From NCBI GenBank assembly GCA_963971405.1, contig OZ020490.1, positions 992,001-1,056,000 of the forward strand: a stretch of 64,000 nucleotides of DNA. The letters run 5' to 3'. Positions 36,877 through 49,031 of this stretch are shown here, in pieces. Position 1 is the first letter of the stretch, and every line of letters starts with the position of its first letter. The notes under the pieces were generated by a model that worked only from the letters and a program-made list of their open reading frames with translations, was not told the origin of the DNA and ran no database searches. The translations under genes were made by a program, and so were the position numbers. The stretch is from Psococerastis gibbosa (Eukaryota; Arthropoda; Insecta; Psocodea; Psocidae).

Positions 36877-36905
36877 CCCAAATTTTCGAACCCAAATTTT
36901 CGAAT
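36877..36905 (+). repeat. 14-bp tandem duplication marker
   Basis: Same doubling as at 13,112; travels with the 46-bp marker. Confidence 0.92.
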
Positions 36906-37825
36906 ACATGTGTATTTTGATGGCATGTTTCATGTCCACTTTCGGTGCTTTACATACTCCATGGTTAATGTTGCGTTTAGTAGACTTTTTATCTTTTATT
37001 ATCTTATCTTAGACAATAGGCTATCCGAAAAAGGTTAATAATCCTATATACAATACTTATTCTTCGAGCTATTTCAATGCCGCCAAGTGATAGATAAATG
37101 ACTATTTTCTGTATTCTCGCCATATTAATTTTTTTGCACCCGCAATTACCAGGATTTACCTACGGAAGCACTAGCTTAATGTTTACTATAGTATCTTTAG
37201 CACTGCTAAGGTAATTTCAGCCACCCACATTGCTTTCAAGTAAATTTCAAGTAAATTTGCAGTTTCACATACTGTTTACATATGTAAACAAAAAACCAAC
37301 AAATGTTCCAATTTACGCCTACCATTTTGGCTACAGTGTGGATATCTTCAAGGTTCACGTTGAAAATGGCATATATTTGGCTTCTTATATCTATAATATG
37401 TAATTATTATGGATAAAACCTATCATTCATTATACTACTGTATCAGATTCATGTAATTAACGTACAATATCAACATATTTTCGCAATGTAAAATCACAAA
37501 ATTGCGAATATTTGTGTCTTTTTAGGGCATGTTTCATGTCCACTTTCGGTGGTTTACATTCTCTATGGTTTATGTTGAGTTTAGTAGACTTTTTATCTTT
37601 TATTATCTTATAAAATAGGCTATCCGAAAAAGGTAAATAATCCCATATACAATACGTATTCTTCCAGCTATTTCAATGCCGCCAAGTGATAGACAAATGG
37701 CTATTTTCCGGTTTTTCGGCATATTAATTTTTTTGCACCCTTCTTTCCCTAGAATTACCAACGGAAACAGTTTAATGTTAACTATAGTATCTATAGCAAT
37801 GTCAAGCTAATTTAGGCCACCTATT

Positions 37826-37917
37826 ATGCTTTCAAAACCGAAAATATAATATAATTAATGTTCTATTTCGGATGCTTTCAAAACCGAAAATATAATATAA
37901 TTAATGTTCTATTTCGG
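37826..37917 (+). repeat. 46-bp tandem duplication marker
   Basis: The same duplication as at 14,062, exactly 23,764 bp away, confirming the block relationship. Confidence 0.95.
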
Positions 37918-40473
37918 TGTATATAGACCAAGAAAGAGTTAAAAAATTACACAGTCTGTAATATCCAACTTAGGCCAACGGTTATTTTAAGCGGCTTAAT
38001 TACAAGTTTTAAACGATTACAAACATATAACTACTTTCGACCCCCTTCCCCCTGAAAATTCGGTCAAAACACAAAATTTCATGAAAAGGTCGGGGGAATC
38101 TCCCGTTCGATTTTGGTATTTATTTTCACCGTGGCTTATGTTGTATTTTGTAGATGTTTTTTTCACACATGATGTTTTACCATATACTGGAGTAAATCAA
38201 AAAAAGTTTAAAAACCCCCACATGCAATACGTATTCTTCTAGCTATTTCAATGCAGCTATGTGGTAGATAAATAAATATTTTCCGGTTTCTCGGCATATT
38301 AATTTTTTTTCACCACTAAGTCCCAGGAATACTAACAAATACTATTGCTTTATGTATACTATAGTATCTGTAGCAATGTTAGGCTAATTAAAGCCACCTA
38401 TACTGCTTTCAAGACCGTAAAATTAATTAATATTCAATTTCGGTGCATATTGACGAAAAAATATGTAAAAAGCATTCAACTTAAGTTACAACTTCATTAT
38501 AAGCGGCATAAACATAGGTTGGACACGAGTATAAAGACGTAACTTTCAACAACCCCCTTCCCTTTGAAATTCGGTAAAAAAAAAAAAAAAATCAAGAACA
38601 TTTCGGGGAAATCTCCAGTTCAATTTTGGTATTTCTTGACTCCGTGGGTTATGTTGTCAATTGTTGATGTCGTTGGCATACAATATTTTAGTTAATACAA
38701 TAGGCAATCCAAGAAGGACAAATAACCCCACATACAATACGTTGTCTTCCAGCTATTTCAATGCCGCCGTATGATAGAATAATAACTATTTTCCGAATCT
38801 CGGCATATTAACTTTTTTTGCACCCTTAAATACCTGAAATTGCTAACAAATACGGTTACTAAATGTTAAGCGAAGTATCTATAGCAATGATGAGTCGTTT
38901 CAAGTCACCCGTCTTACTTTCAGACCCGTAAAAATAATTCATATTCAATTTGGGTGCATTAACCCTAATAAATAGACAAAAAATTATACGGCCTGCAATA
39001 AACAGGTTTAGCCAACAATTATTCGCTCATTATAAGCAGCATATATAAAGGTTTGAAACAAATATAAACACATAACATCCATCAACCCCCTTCCTCCAGA
39101 AAATTCGACCAAAACGCAAAATTTCAAGAAAAAGTCAGGGAAATATCTCATTTGACTTAATTTTTTATTTACTCCGAGGTTTATGTTGTGTTATGTCGAT
39201 GGTTATATCACACATTACTTTATAAGGTCAAATAGGCCCATATACAATATGCATTCTTCGGGCTATTTCAATGCCGCTACTTAATAGAAAAATGATTATT
39301 TTCCGGTTTTTCGGCAGATTAATTTTTTTGCAGCCATAACAAAAACTATATTGGTTAATGTTTGGCAAAATATCTGTAACAACGATGATGAGTCATTTTA
39401 AGTAATTCTGCTTACTTTGAAAACCCTAAAAATAATTAATATTCAATTTAGGTGTATTAACACGAATAAACAGACAAAAAATATATACAGCCACCCACAT
39501 TGCGTTTAGTAGACGTTTTTATCTTTTATTATCTTAGCTTATACTATAAACTAACCAAAAAGTCAAATAACCCCAAATACACTACGTATTCTTCGAGCTA
39601 TTTCAATTTCAATAGATAAATGACTATTTTCTGTATTCTCGAACATCAATTTTTTTTGCACCCTTTTTTCCCTAGAATAACCAACGGAAACTGTTGCTTA
39701 ATGTTAACTATAGTATCTATAGCAGTGCCAAACTAATTTAGGCCACCTATTTTGCTTTTCAACCGTAAAAAGTATAAATGTTCAATTTCGGTGTATATAT
39801 ACGAAAAAAAGAGTTAAAAAATAATTCAGCCTGTAATATCCAACTTAGGGCAACACGGTTACTGCCTCATTATAAGCGGCTTAAATACAGGTTTTAAACA
39901 AATGCAGACATATAACTACTTTCAACCCCCTTCCCCCTGAAAATTCGGTCAAAACCCAAAATTTCATGAAAAGGTCGGGGAAATCTCCCGTTTGATATTG
40001 GTATTTATTTACTCCGTGGCTTATGTTGCATTTTGTAGCTGCATGTTTTTATCACGAATTACTTTAACATGTACTGTATTAAATCAAAATATTTTAAAAC
40101 CCCCACACGCAATACGTATGCTTCAAGCTGTTTCAATGCAGCTATGTGATAGATAAATGAATATTTTCCGCTTTCTCGGCAAAATAATTTTTTTTCACCA
40201 CTAAGTCCCAGGAGTAACTAACACATACTATTGCTTAATGTATATTATAGTATTTTCAGCAAAGATAGGCTAATTAAAACCAAGAATACTCCTTTTAAGA
40301 CCGTAAAATTAATTAATATTCAATTTCGGTGCATATTGACGAAAAAATTGATATTCAATTCGACAGCCTGCAATTTTCAACCGAAAATAATTTTTTATGT
40401 CTCATTAGAAGCAGTATTAATTGTGGCTTCAAACGAGTATAAACACATATTTTCAAATTCATACCTTCACCCC

Positions 40474-40819
40474 TAAAACGGGAGTGGAACACAAAGTGAC
40501 GCATTTCCGGCAATCCCATTTGAATTGCGTGGGCGGGTTTAAAGCAATTTTTTGATGTAGAAGACCCATCTTAATAATTTAAATTATACCCATGTCTTCG
40601 TCCATTCTTCCTCTTTCATGGCATGATATGCCTTTTGATAATCAAGCAAGTGTTTTTGGCTTTGAGGGTGTAAAACGCCAGGGGGTGCGCACGATTTTCC
40701 TCAAGAAAGGCCTCTTTCGGCCGCGTTATTGTCTACCTATATATAAAAAATTAAAATTACTTAAAGGCTTATACGGGCTTTTTCACGTTTCTTTCCCTTT
40801 CCAGCCATATATCATTTAA
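40474..40819 (+). promoter_or_regulatory. Module A, beta copy
   Basis: Near-identical to the copy at 17,367-17,712 and part of the same 8-kb duplicated block. All sites are intact; the frame is 40,592-40,819. Confidence 0.4.
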
Positions 40820-41477
40820 GTTAATTAGTTAATTAAATTTAAGTTAATTTAGGCGTTGTCACGTTAAACTATCGTCCGTAAACCGCCTTTACAACCGACT
40901 TATAGAGACAACCAATTTTTTTTCATCCTTAAATACTGAGAATTGCTATCAAAAACTGTTTAAAGTAGCACACCCCTAACCCCTTAAAATTTGGTCCAAA
41001 CACAAAAGTTAAAGGAAAAGTCGGGGAAATATCCCATTTCATTTCAATTTTTATTTACCCGTGGTTTATGTTGTGTTATGTAGATTTATATGACATAATA
41101 TTTTATATCATACCGTAGGGTATCTAAAAAATCAAATCGGCCCATTTTACAATATCTATTCTTAGTGCTGTTTCAATGCAGCAAATGAGATATTTTCCAT
41201 ATTTTTTACATACGGAATTATAATTTTTTCAACCATTTCATCCCAGGATACTGCTTTTGAAAGCTTGGCATACTATCATTGGCATTGCTAAGAATTCTAT
41301 AGCAACCTGTATTGGTGTCATGACTGTAAAATTAATTAATATCCAATTAGGTTTAATAAGACCGAAAAACAGATGAAAAACAATTCCACAGCCTAAAATT
41401 TGTAATGGACATGAATGGCTTACATGTCCATAAAAGCAATTGAAATGAGGGTTTGAAACGAGTATTTAAAATTTTTT

Positions 41478-42140
41478 CCAACATCCACCCTCTTCCCTCT
41501 CACAAACTCGCCTTTTTTCCATTCCTCTTCCTTCTTTAATTCTTAACTATCGTTCCATTCATGTTAGCATGATGTGTGATGCCTCATTGGACAGCTCTCT
41601 ACTCGACGATTGATTTGACATCCATGACACCCCACAATACATAATTTACAGAAGCAGTGACGGCGAGGCCCGAAGGGCCGAGCTGCGTTTGGTCCGAGTA
41701 TCCTACGGTTCTCCTCCGTATTTAAGTAAACTTTCACTGCGTTCCATCTTCACCCCCATGTAATTTCTTAGTAAAAAGTGGCAACTATAGCCAATAACCG
41801 TCCTCCCCCCCCCCCCCCAAACACGCCTTTTTCAATTCTTCTTCCTTCTTTAACTCATAACTCCCGTACCATTCATGATACAATCGTGTGTGATAGCTCA
41901 TTGGAAAGCTCTCGACGCGAGGATTCATTTGACATGAGGATACCCACCATGATCAGTGCTCATGAGCAGTGACCGCGAGGCCGAAGGCCGAGCTGCCGCC
42001 CGCGGCAGGCGCAAGTGTAGGAGCCATGTGGGGCCCGTAGGGCCCCTGTGGCGGAGACACTTGTTATAACTTAATAGAACCCACCTACGACCATTCACTC
42101 ATCAATAACTGCGAGGGCGCAGCCCGAGCTGCCGCTCGAC
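41478..42140 (+). repeat. Module G, complete copy
   Basis: The left part matches 18,371 onward. Just after hairpin D the form gccgctcgac and agatagataggac appears, as at 57,660 and 1210, so identity switches to the U9 subfamily at about 42,115-42,140. Confidence 0.88.
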
Positions 42141-42662
42141 AAATGGTCTTGAAAGATAGATAGGACTAAGTCGAGTGGGGGAAAAATAGAATCATCCCAA
42201 TCGGGCCAAAATTGGCCCAGTTATGACATTTTTCCCCAACCCCTGCAAAATTGCCAAAAAAAGTGCACATTTTACATTGGTTTTCCTATGCTGCGGAAAA
42301 CGCGATAAAAAAAAATTGAGATCCGCTGCGGCCAAAATGGCTTCGTAGCGCTATTCGGCCAACCTTTCCCCAACTTTCCCCCCACGCCTCATACCTATGT
42401 AAAATCTGACGGCTTCCAGATAATTAGCAAAGTGAAAAAGGGCAAAAATGCGAAAAAATGCCCATTTTCGACGAAAAAACGCGTTTTTCGGGGACGATTT
42501 TCGCGGGAAAAAAATTGATTCAAAAAATTTAAAACCACTTTGCTACTTTCCACTATCCTTGCTCTTCTCAACTGTGTAACCTATATTGCTGTCAGTCCAC
42601 CAGTTTCCCCACAGCTAGGTATGTAAGGGGGGTGTGCAAGAGGCCTACATGCGGGAAAAGGG
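42141..42662 (+). repeat. Module K, type I
   Basis: Type I with a private ccacgcctcat in place of ccaggtctcat. The last 80 bp or so are repeated at 44,079-44,161 by the 1498-bp duplication. Confidence 0.85.
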
Positions 42663-44690
42663 TATACCCTGCTGTGCATGCTTTGAGATAAAAAATTCCA
42701 CAGCCTGCAATTTTTAACCGACATGAATAATTAAGGGGTCGTTAAAGGCACTATAAATAGGGGTTTCATCCGAGTATACTAGGGGTGGTTCCATCATCCC
42801 CCCTCCCCCTTTAAAATCGGGTCAAACACGAAATTTCACGCGAAATTCTCAAAAATTTTCCCGTTTTCGATAATTTCGAAAAATCTACCCTTATTTTAGG
42901 GGTGAAAATGTTTTTTAAATTTGCAGTTTCGCATGTTGTTTACTAATTTAAACAAGTTATCAACAAATCATCCAATTTAGACCTACCATTTCGGCTACAG
43001 TGTGGATATTTTCAAGTTTCACGTTAAAAATGACCAATGTTTTGCTTCCTATTTCTATTATATGCATTTTATATGGATAAAATGTATCACACATTGTACT
43101 ACTGTACCGGTTTAATGTCATTAACGTACAATATCAACATATTTTCCCAATTTAGGAACCCAAATTTTCGAATATATGTGTATTATAATGGCATGTTTCA
43201 TGTCCACTTTCGGTGCTTTACATACTCCATGGATCATGTTGCGTTTAGTGGACGTGTTTATCTTTTACTATCTTATCTTATACTATATGGTATCCAAAAA
43301 GGTCAAATAACTCTATATACATTACGTATTTTTCCAGCTATTTCAATGCCGCCAAGTGATAGAAAAATGACTATTTTCCTCATTCTCGGCATATTAATTT
43401 TTTTGCACCCACAATTACCAGGACTTAACTACGGAAGTATTTGCATAATGTTTAATTAAGTATCTGTAGCAATGCTATGGTAATTTAAGCCACCCACAAT
43501 GCTTTCAATACCGTAAAATAAATTCATTTTCAATTTTGGTGTATGAAGACCATAAAAGAGTTAAAAAATTATATACTCTGTAATATCCAAGTAGGACCAA
43601 CAATTATAGCTTCATTATAAGCGGCACAAATACAGCTATTTAGCAAATACAAACACATGACTTCTTCCTCCCCCCTTCCCCCTGAAATTTCGGTCGAGAC
43701 ACATAAAAACTCAAGGAATTCTCCCGTTTCAGCAGTTACAAATATTCCACTGTCTGCAGTTTTCAATACGCGAGGATGTTTAATGTGTCGTTGAATGCAG
43801 TATGGATGACGCTTTCAAGGGCGTATACAAGGGATGTTTTCATCATCCCCCCTCCCGGGTCGGGTCAAACATGAAATTTCCCACTAAATTCCTGAAAATA
43901 TTCCCGTTTTTGATAATTTCAAAAAATCTACCTTCTTTTTCGTGGACAAAATGTATCGTAAATTTGCAGTTTCGCATGTTGTTTACTAACGTCAACAAAC
44001 AATCAACAAATCATCCAATTTAGGCCTACCATTTCGGGTACATTGTGGATATCATCATGTTTTTATATTAAAAATGGCCTATATTGCTGTCAGTCCACCA
44101 GTTTCCCCACAGCTAGGTATGTAAGGGGGGTGTGCAAGAGGCCTACATGCGGGAAAAGGGTATACCCTGCTGTGCATGCTTTGAGATAAAAAATTCCACA
44201 GCCTGCAATTTTTAACCGACATGAATAGTTAAGGGGTCGTTAAAGGCACTATAAATAGGGGTTGCATCCGAGTATACTAGGGGTGGTTCCATCATCCCCA
44301 CTCCCCCTTTAAAATCGGGTCAAACACGAAATTTCACGCGAAATTCTCAAAATTTTTCCCGTTTTCGATAATTTCGAAAAATCTACCCTTATTTTAGGGG
44401 TGAAAATGTTTTTTAAATTTGCAGTTTCGCATGTTGTTTACTAATGTCAACAAGTTATCAACAAATCATCCAATTTAGGTCTACCAGTTCGGGTTCAGTG
44501 TGCATTTCTTCAATTTTCACAATAAAAATGGCCAATGTTATGCTTCCTATTTCTATGATATGAATTTTATATGGATAAAATGTATCACACATTATACTAC
44601 TGTAACGGTTTAATGTGCTTAAAGTACGATATCAACATATTTTCCCAATTTAGGAACCCAAATTTTCTAATATATGTATACGTATATATG
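42581..44690 (+). repeat. Direct tandem duplication, unit 1498 bp, second copy incomplete
   Basis: The interval 42,581-44,078 restarts at 44,079 within module K and continues to about 44,690, where the second copy is cut by another rearrangement. It duplicates the TATAAATAGGGG box (42,752 and 44,250). Confidence 0.9.
44079..44161 (+). repeat. Module K, 3' fragment
   Basis: Restarts within ctatattgctgtcagtcc, directly fused to a monomer ending aaaatggcctat. The two sides share cctat, so the junction has about 5 bp of microhomology. Confidence 0.88.
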
Positions 44691-44889
44691 TATAAGGTAA
44701 ATAATCCCATATACAATACGTATTCTTGCAGCTATTTCAATGCCGCCAAGTGATAGACAAATGGCTATTTTCCGGTTTTTCGGCATATTAATTTTTTTGC
44801 ACCCTTCTTTCCCTAGAATTACCAACGGAAACAGTTTAATGTTAACTATAGTATCTATAGCAATGTCAAGCTAATTTAGGCCACCTATT

Positions 44890-44981
44890 ATGCTTTCAAA
44901 ACCGAAAATATAATATAATTAATGTTCTATTTCGGATGCTTTCAAAACCGAAAATATAATATAATTAATGTTCTATTTCGG
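44890..44981 (+). repeat. 46-bp tandem duplication marker
   Basis: The same duplication inside the scrambled run of U6, showing that this fragment came from the U2/U5/U9 lineage. Confidence 0.95.
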
Positions 44982-46839
44982 TGTATATAGAGCAAGAAAG
45001 AGTTAAAAAATTACACAGTCTGAATATCCAACTTAGGCCAACGGTTATTGTAAGCGGCTTAATTACAAGTTTTAAACGATTACAAACACATAACTACTTT
45101 CGACCCCCTTCCCCCTGAAAATTCGGTCAAAACACAAAATTTCATGAAAAGGTCGGGGGAATCTCCCGTTCGATTTTGGTATTTATTTTCAACGTGGCTT
45201 ATGTTGTATTTTGTAGATGTTTTTTTCACACATGATGTTTTACCATGTACTGGAGTAAATCAAAAAAGTTTAAAAACCCCCACATACAATACGTATTCTT
45301 CAAGCTATTTCAATGCAGTATTTCTTGACTCCGTGGGTTATGTTGTCAATTGTTGATGTCGTTGGCATACAATATTTTAGTTAATACAATAGGCAATCCA
45401 AGAAGGACAAATAACCCCACATACAATACGTTGTTTTCGAGCTATTTCAATGCCGCCGTATGATAGAATAATAACTATTTTCCGAATCTCGACATATTTA
45501 CTTTTTTTGCACCCTTAAATACCTGAAATTGCTAACAAATACGGTTACTAAATGTTAAGCGAAGTATCTATAGCAATGATGAGTCGTTTCAAGTCACCCG
45601 TCTTACATTCAGACCCGTAAAAATAATTCATATTCAATTTGGGTGCATTAACCCTAATAAATAGACAAAAAATTATACGGCCTGCAATAAACAGGTTAAG
45701 CCAACAATTATTCGCTCATTATAAGCAGCAAATATAAAGGTTTGAAACAAATATAATATCTGTAGCAACGATCATGAGTCATTTTAAGTAATTCTGCTTA
45801 CTTTGAAAACCCTAAAAATAATTAATATTCAATTTAGGTGTATTAACACGAATAAACAGACAAAAAATATATACAGCCACCCACATCTTTTATTATCTTA
45901 GCTTATACTATAAACTAACCAAAAAAGTCAAATAACCCCAAATACACTACGTATTCTTCGAGCTATTTCAATTTCAATAGATAAATGACTATTTTCTGTA
46001 TTCTCGAACATCAATTTTTTTTTTGCACCCTTTTTTCCCTAGAATAACCAACGGAAACTGTTGCTTAATGTTAACTATAGTATCTATAGCAGTGTCAAAC
46101 TAATTTAGGCCACCTATTTTGCTTTTCAACCGTAAAAAGTATAAATGTTCAATTTCGGTGGATATAGACGAAAAAAGAGTTAAAAAATAATTCAGCCTGT
46201 AATATCCAACTTAGGGCAACACGGTTACTGCCTCATTATAAGCGGCTTAAATACAGGTTTTAAACAAATGCAGACATATAACTACTTTCAACCCACTTCC
46301 CCCTGAAAATTCGGTCAAAACCCAAAATTTCATGAAAAGGTCGGGGAAATCTCCCGTTTGATATTGGTATTTATTTACTCCGTGGCTTATGTTGCATTTT
46401 GTAGCCGCATGTTTTTATCACGAATTACTTTAACATGTACTGTATTAAATCAAAATATTTTAAAACCCCCACACGCAATACGTATGCTTCAAGCTGTTTC
46501 AATGCAGCTATGTGATAGATAAATGAATATTTTCCGCTTTCTCGGCAAAATAATTTTTTTTCACCACTAAGTCCCAGGAGTAACTAACACATACTACTGC
46601 TTAATGTATATTATAGTATTTTCAGCAAAGATAGGCTAATTAAAACCAAGAATACTCCTTTTAAGACCGTAAAATTAATTAATATTCAATTTCGGTGCAT
46701 ATTGACGAAAAAATTGGTATTCAATTCGACAGCCTGCAATTTTCAACCGAAAATAATTTTTTATGTCTCATTAGAAGCAGTATTAATTATGGCTTCAAAC
46801 GAGTATAAACACATATTTTCGAATTCATACCTTCACCCC

Positions 46840-47185
46840 TAAAACGGGAGTGGAACACAAAGTGACGCATTTCCGGCAATCCCATTTGAATTGCGTGGGC
46901 GGGTTTAAAGCAATTTTTTGATGTAGAAGACCTATCTTAATAATTTAAATTATACCCATGTCTTCGTCCATTCTTCCCCTTTCATGGCATGATATGCCTT
47001 TTGATAATCAAGCAAGTGTTTTTGGCTTTGAGGGTGTAAAACGCCAGGGGGTGCGCACGATTTTCCTCAAGAAAGGCCTCTTTCGGCCGCGATATTGTCT
47101 ACCTATATATAAAAAATTAAAATTACTTAAAGGCTTATACGGGCTTTTTCACGTTTCTTTCCCTTTCCAGCCATATATCATTTAA
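46840..47185 (+). promoter_or_regulatory. Module A, beta copy
   Basis: All sites are intact. The frame at 46,958-47,185 encodes the common beta protein, with one silent change (cgt to cga) at the second arginine of FRPRY. Confidence 0.4.
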
Positions 47186-47843
47186 GTTAATTAGTTAATT
47201 AAATTTAAGTTAATTTAGGCGTTGTCACGTTAAACTATCGTCCGTAAACCGCCTTTACAACCGACTTATAGAGACAACCAATTTTTTTTCATCCTTAAAT
47301 ACTGAGAATTGCTATCAAAAACGGTTTAAAGTAGCTCACCCCCTAACCCCTTAAAATTTGGTCCAAACACAAAAGTTAAAGGAAAAGTCGGGGAAATATC
47401 CCATTTCATTTCAATTTTTATTTACCCGTGGTTTATGTTGTGTTATGTAGATTTATATGACATAATATTTTATTTCATACCGTAGGGTATCTAAAAAATC
47501 AAATCGGCCCATTTTACAATATCTATTCTTAGTGCTGTTTCAATGCAGCAAATGAGATATTTTCCATATTTTTTACATACGGAATTATAATTTTTTCAAC
47601 CATTTCATCCCAGGATACTGCTTTTGAAAGCTTGGCATACTATCATTGGCATTGCAAAGAATTCTATAGCAACCTGTATTGGTGTCATGACTGTAAAATT
47701 AATTAATATCCAATTAGGTTTAATAAGACCGAAAAACAGATGAAGAACAATTCCACAGCCTAAAATTTGTAATGGACATGAATGGCTTACATGTCCATGA
47801 AAGCAATTGAAATGAGGGTTTGAAACGAGTATTTAAAATTTTT

Positions 47844-48510
47844 TCCAACATCCACCCTCTTCCCTCTCACAAACTCGCCTTTTTTCCATTCCTCTTCCTT
47901 CTTTAATTCTTAACTATCGTTCCATTCATGTTAGCATGATGTGTGATGCCTCATTGGACAGCTCTCTACTCGACGATTGATTTGACATCCATAACACCCC
48001 ACAATACATAATTTACAGAAGCAGTGACGGCGAGGCCCGAAGGGCCGAGCTGCGTTTGGTCCGAGTTTCCTACGGTTCTCCTCCGTATTTAAGTAAACTT
48101 TCACTGCGTTCCATCTTCACCCCCATGTAATTTCTTAGTAAAAAGTGGCAACTATAGCCAATAACCGTCCTCCCCCCCCCCAAACACGCCTTTTTCAATT
48201 CTTCATCCTTCTTTAACTCATAACTCCCGTACCATTCATGATACAATCGTGTGTGATAGCTCATTGGAAAGCTCTCGACGCGAGGATTCATTTGACACCC
48301 ATGAGGATACCCACCATGATCAGTGCTCATGAGCAGTGACCGCGAGGCCGAAGGCCGAGCTGCCGCCCGCGGCAGGCGCAAGTGTAGGAGCCATGTGGGG
48401 CCCGTAGGGCCCCTGTGGCGGAGACACTTGTTATTACAACTCTATAGAACCCACCTACGACCACTCACTCATCAATAACTGCGAGGGCGCAGCCCGAGCT
48501 GCCGCCCGAC
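47844..48510 (+). repeat. Module G, complete copy
   Basis: All five hairpins are intact. The spacer ttattacaactctatagaa between the accessory hairpins and D is shared only with the copy at about 8390, unlike the ttataacttaatagaa of most units. Confidence 0.9.
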
Positions 48511-49031
48511 AAATGGTCTTAAAAGATAGATACATCCAAGTCGAGTGGGGGAAAAATAGAATCATCCCAATCGGGCCAAAATTGGCCCAGTTATGACATT
48601 TTTCCCAAACCCCTGCAAAATTGCCAAAAAAGTGCCAATTTTACATTGGTTTTCCTATGCTGCGGAAAACGCGATAACAAAAAATTGAGATCCGCTGCGG
48701 CCAAAATGGCGACGTAGCGCTATTCCCTCAACCTTTCCCCAACTTTCCCCCCAGGTCTCATACCTATGTAAAATCTGACGGCTTCCAGATAATTAGCAAA
48801 GTGAAAAAGGGCAAAAATGCGAAAAAATGCCCGTTTTCGACGAAAAAACGCGTTTTTCGGGGACGATTTTCGCGGGAAAAAAATTGATTCGAAAAAATTA
48901 AAACCACTTTGCTTCTTTCCACTATTCTTGCTCTTTACAACTGTGTAACCTGTTTTGCAGTCAGTCTACCACTTTCCCCACAGCTAGGTATGTAAGGGGG
49001 GTGTGCAAGAGGCCTACATGCGGGAAAAGGG
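48511..49031 (+). repeat. Module K, type I/II mosaic
   Basis: Type II in the left half (gacgtagcgctattccctc), type I in the central hairpins (gggcaaaaatgcg, acgcgtttttcgg), then private changes (tgttttgcagtc) at the right. A short conversion tract is the simplest reading. Confidence 0.85.

Larger units (their letters stand above)
35331..40473 (+). repeat. M run of U5
   Basis: Colinear with 11,567-16,200 at offset 23,764, then with 16,861-17,366 at offset about 23,107, because it lacks the 660-bp duplication. No gene is seen. Confidence 0.9.
33256..40591 (+). repeat. U5: canonical HOR unit (7336 bp), mosaic of two sources
   Basis: All modules are present. The first part (A gamma variant, linker, G to about 34,658) matches 53,129-54,531. 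From about 34,739 the unit follows U2 at an offset of 23,764 bp with very few differences and carries the same 16-bp and 46-bp internal duplications. The switch lies inside module G. Confidence 0.9.
42663..46839 (+). repeat. M run of U6, scrambled
   Basis: Monomer pieces in reduced order, with junctions near 44,079, 44,690, 45,319, 45,755 and 45,885. A short filler made of two tatatgtata motifs around a c lies at about 44,672-44,695. The 140-codon open frame at 43,037-43,459 lies in the compound monomer, recurs at 58,567-58,989, and is not credible as a gene. Confidence 0.85.
40592..46957 (+). repeat. U6: heavily rearranged HOR unit (6366 bp)
   Basis: A, linker and most of G follow U3. K and the start of M follow U9. 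A 1498-bp tandem duplication restarts in the end of K at about 44,079. Jumps near 44,690, 45,319, 45,755 and 45,885 then remove roughly 2.5 kb of monomers relative to a canonical unit. Canonical sequence resumes into the beta-type module A at 46,958. Confidence 0.88.

Noticed and set aside
43037-43459. 140-codon ORF, also at 58,567-58,989 and in shorter form at 2152 and 9403
   Set aside because: It lies wholly in the compound AT-rich monomer. Its length changes between copies through single stops, its composition is that of translated satellite, and I recognise no domain.
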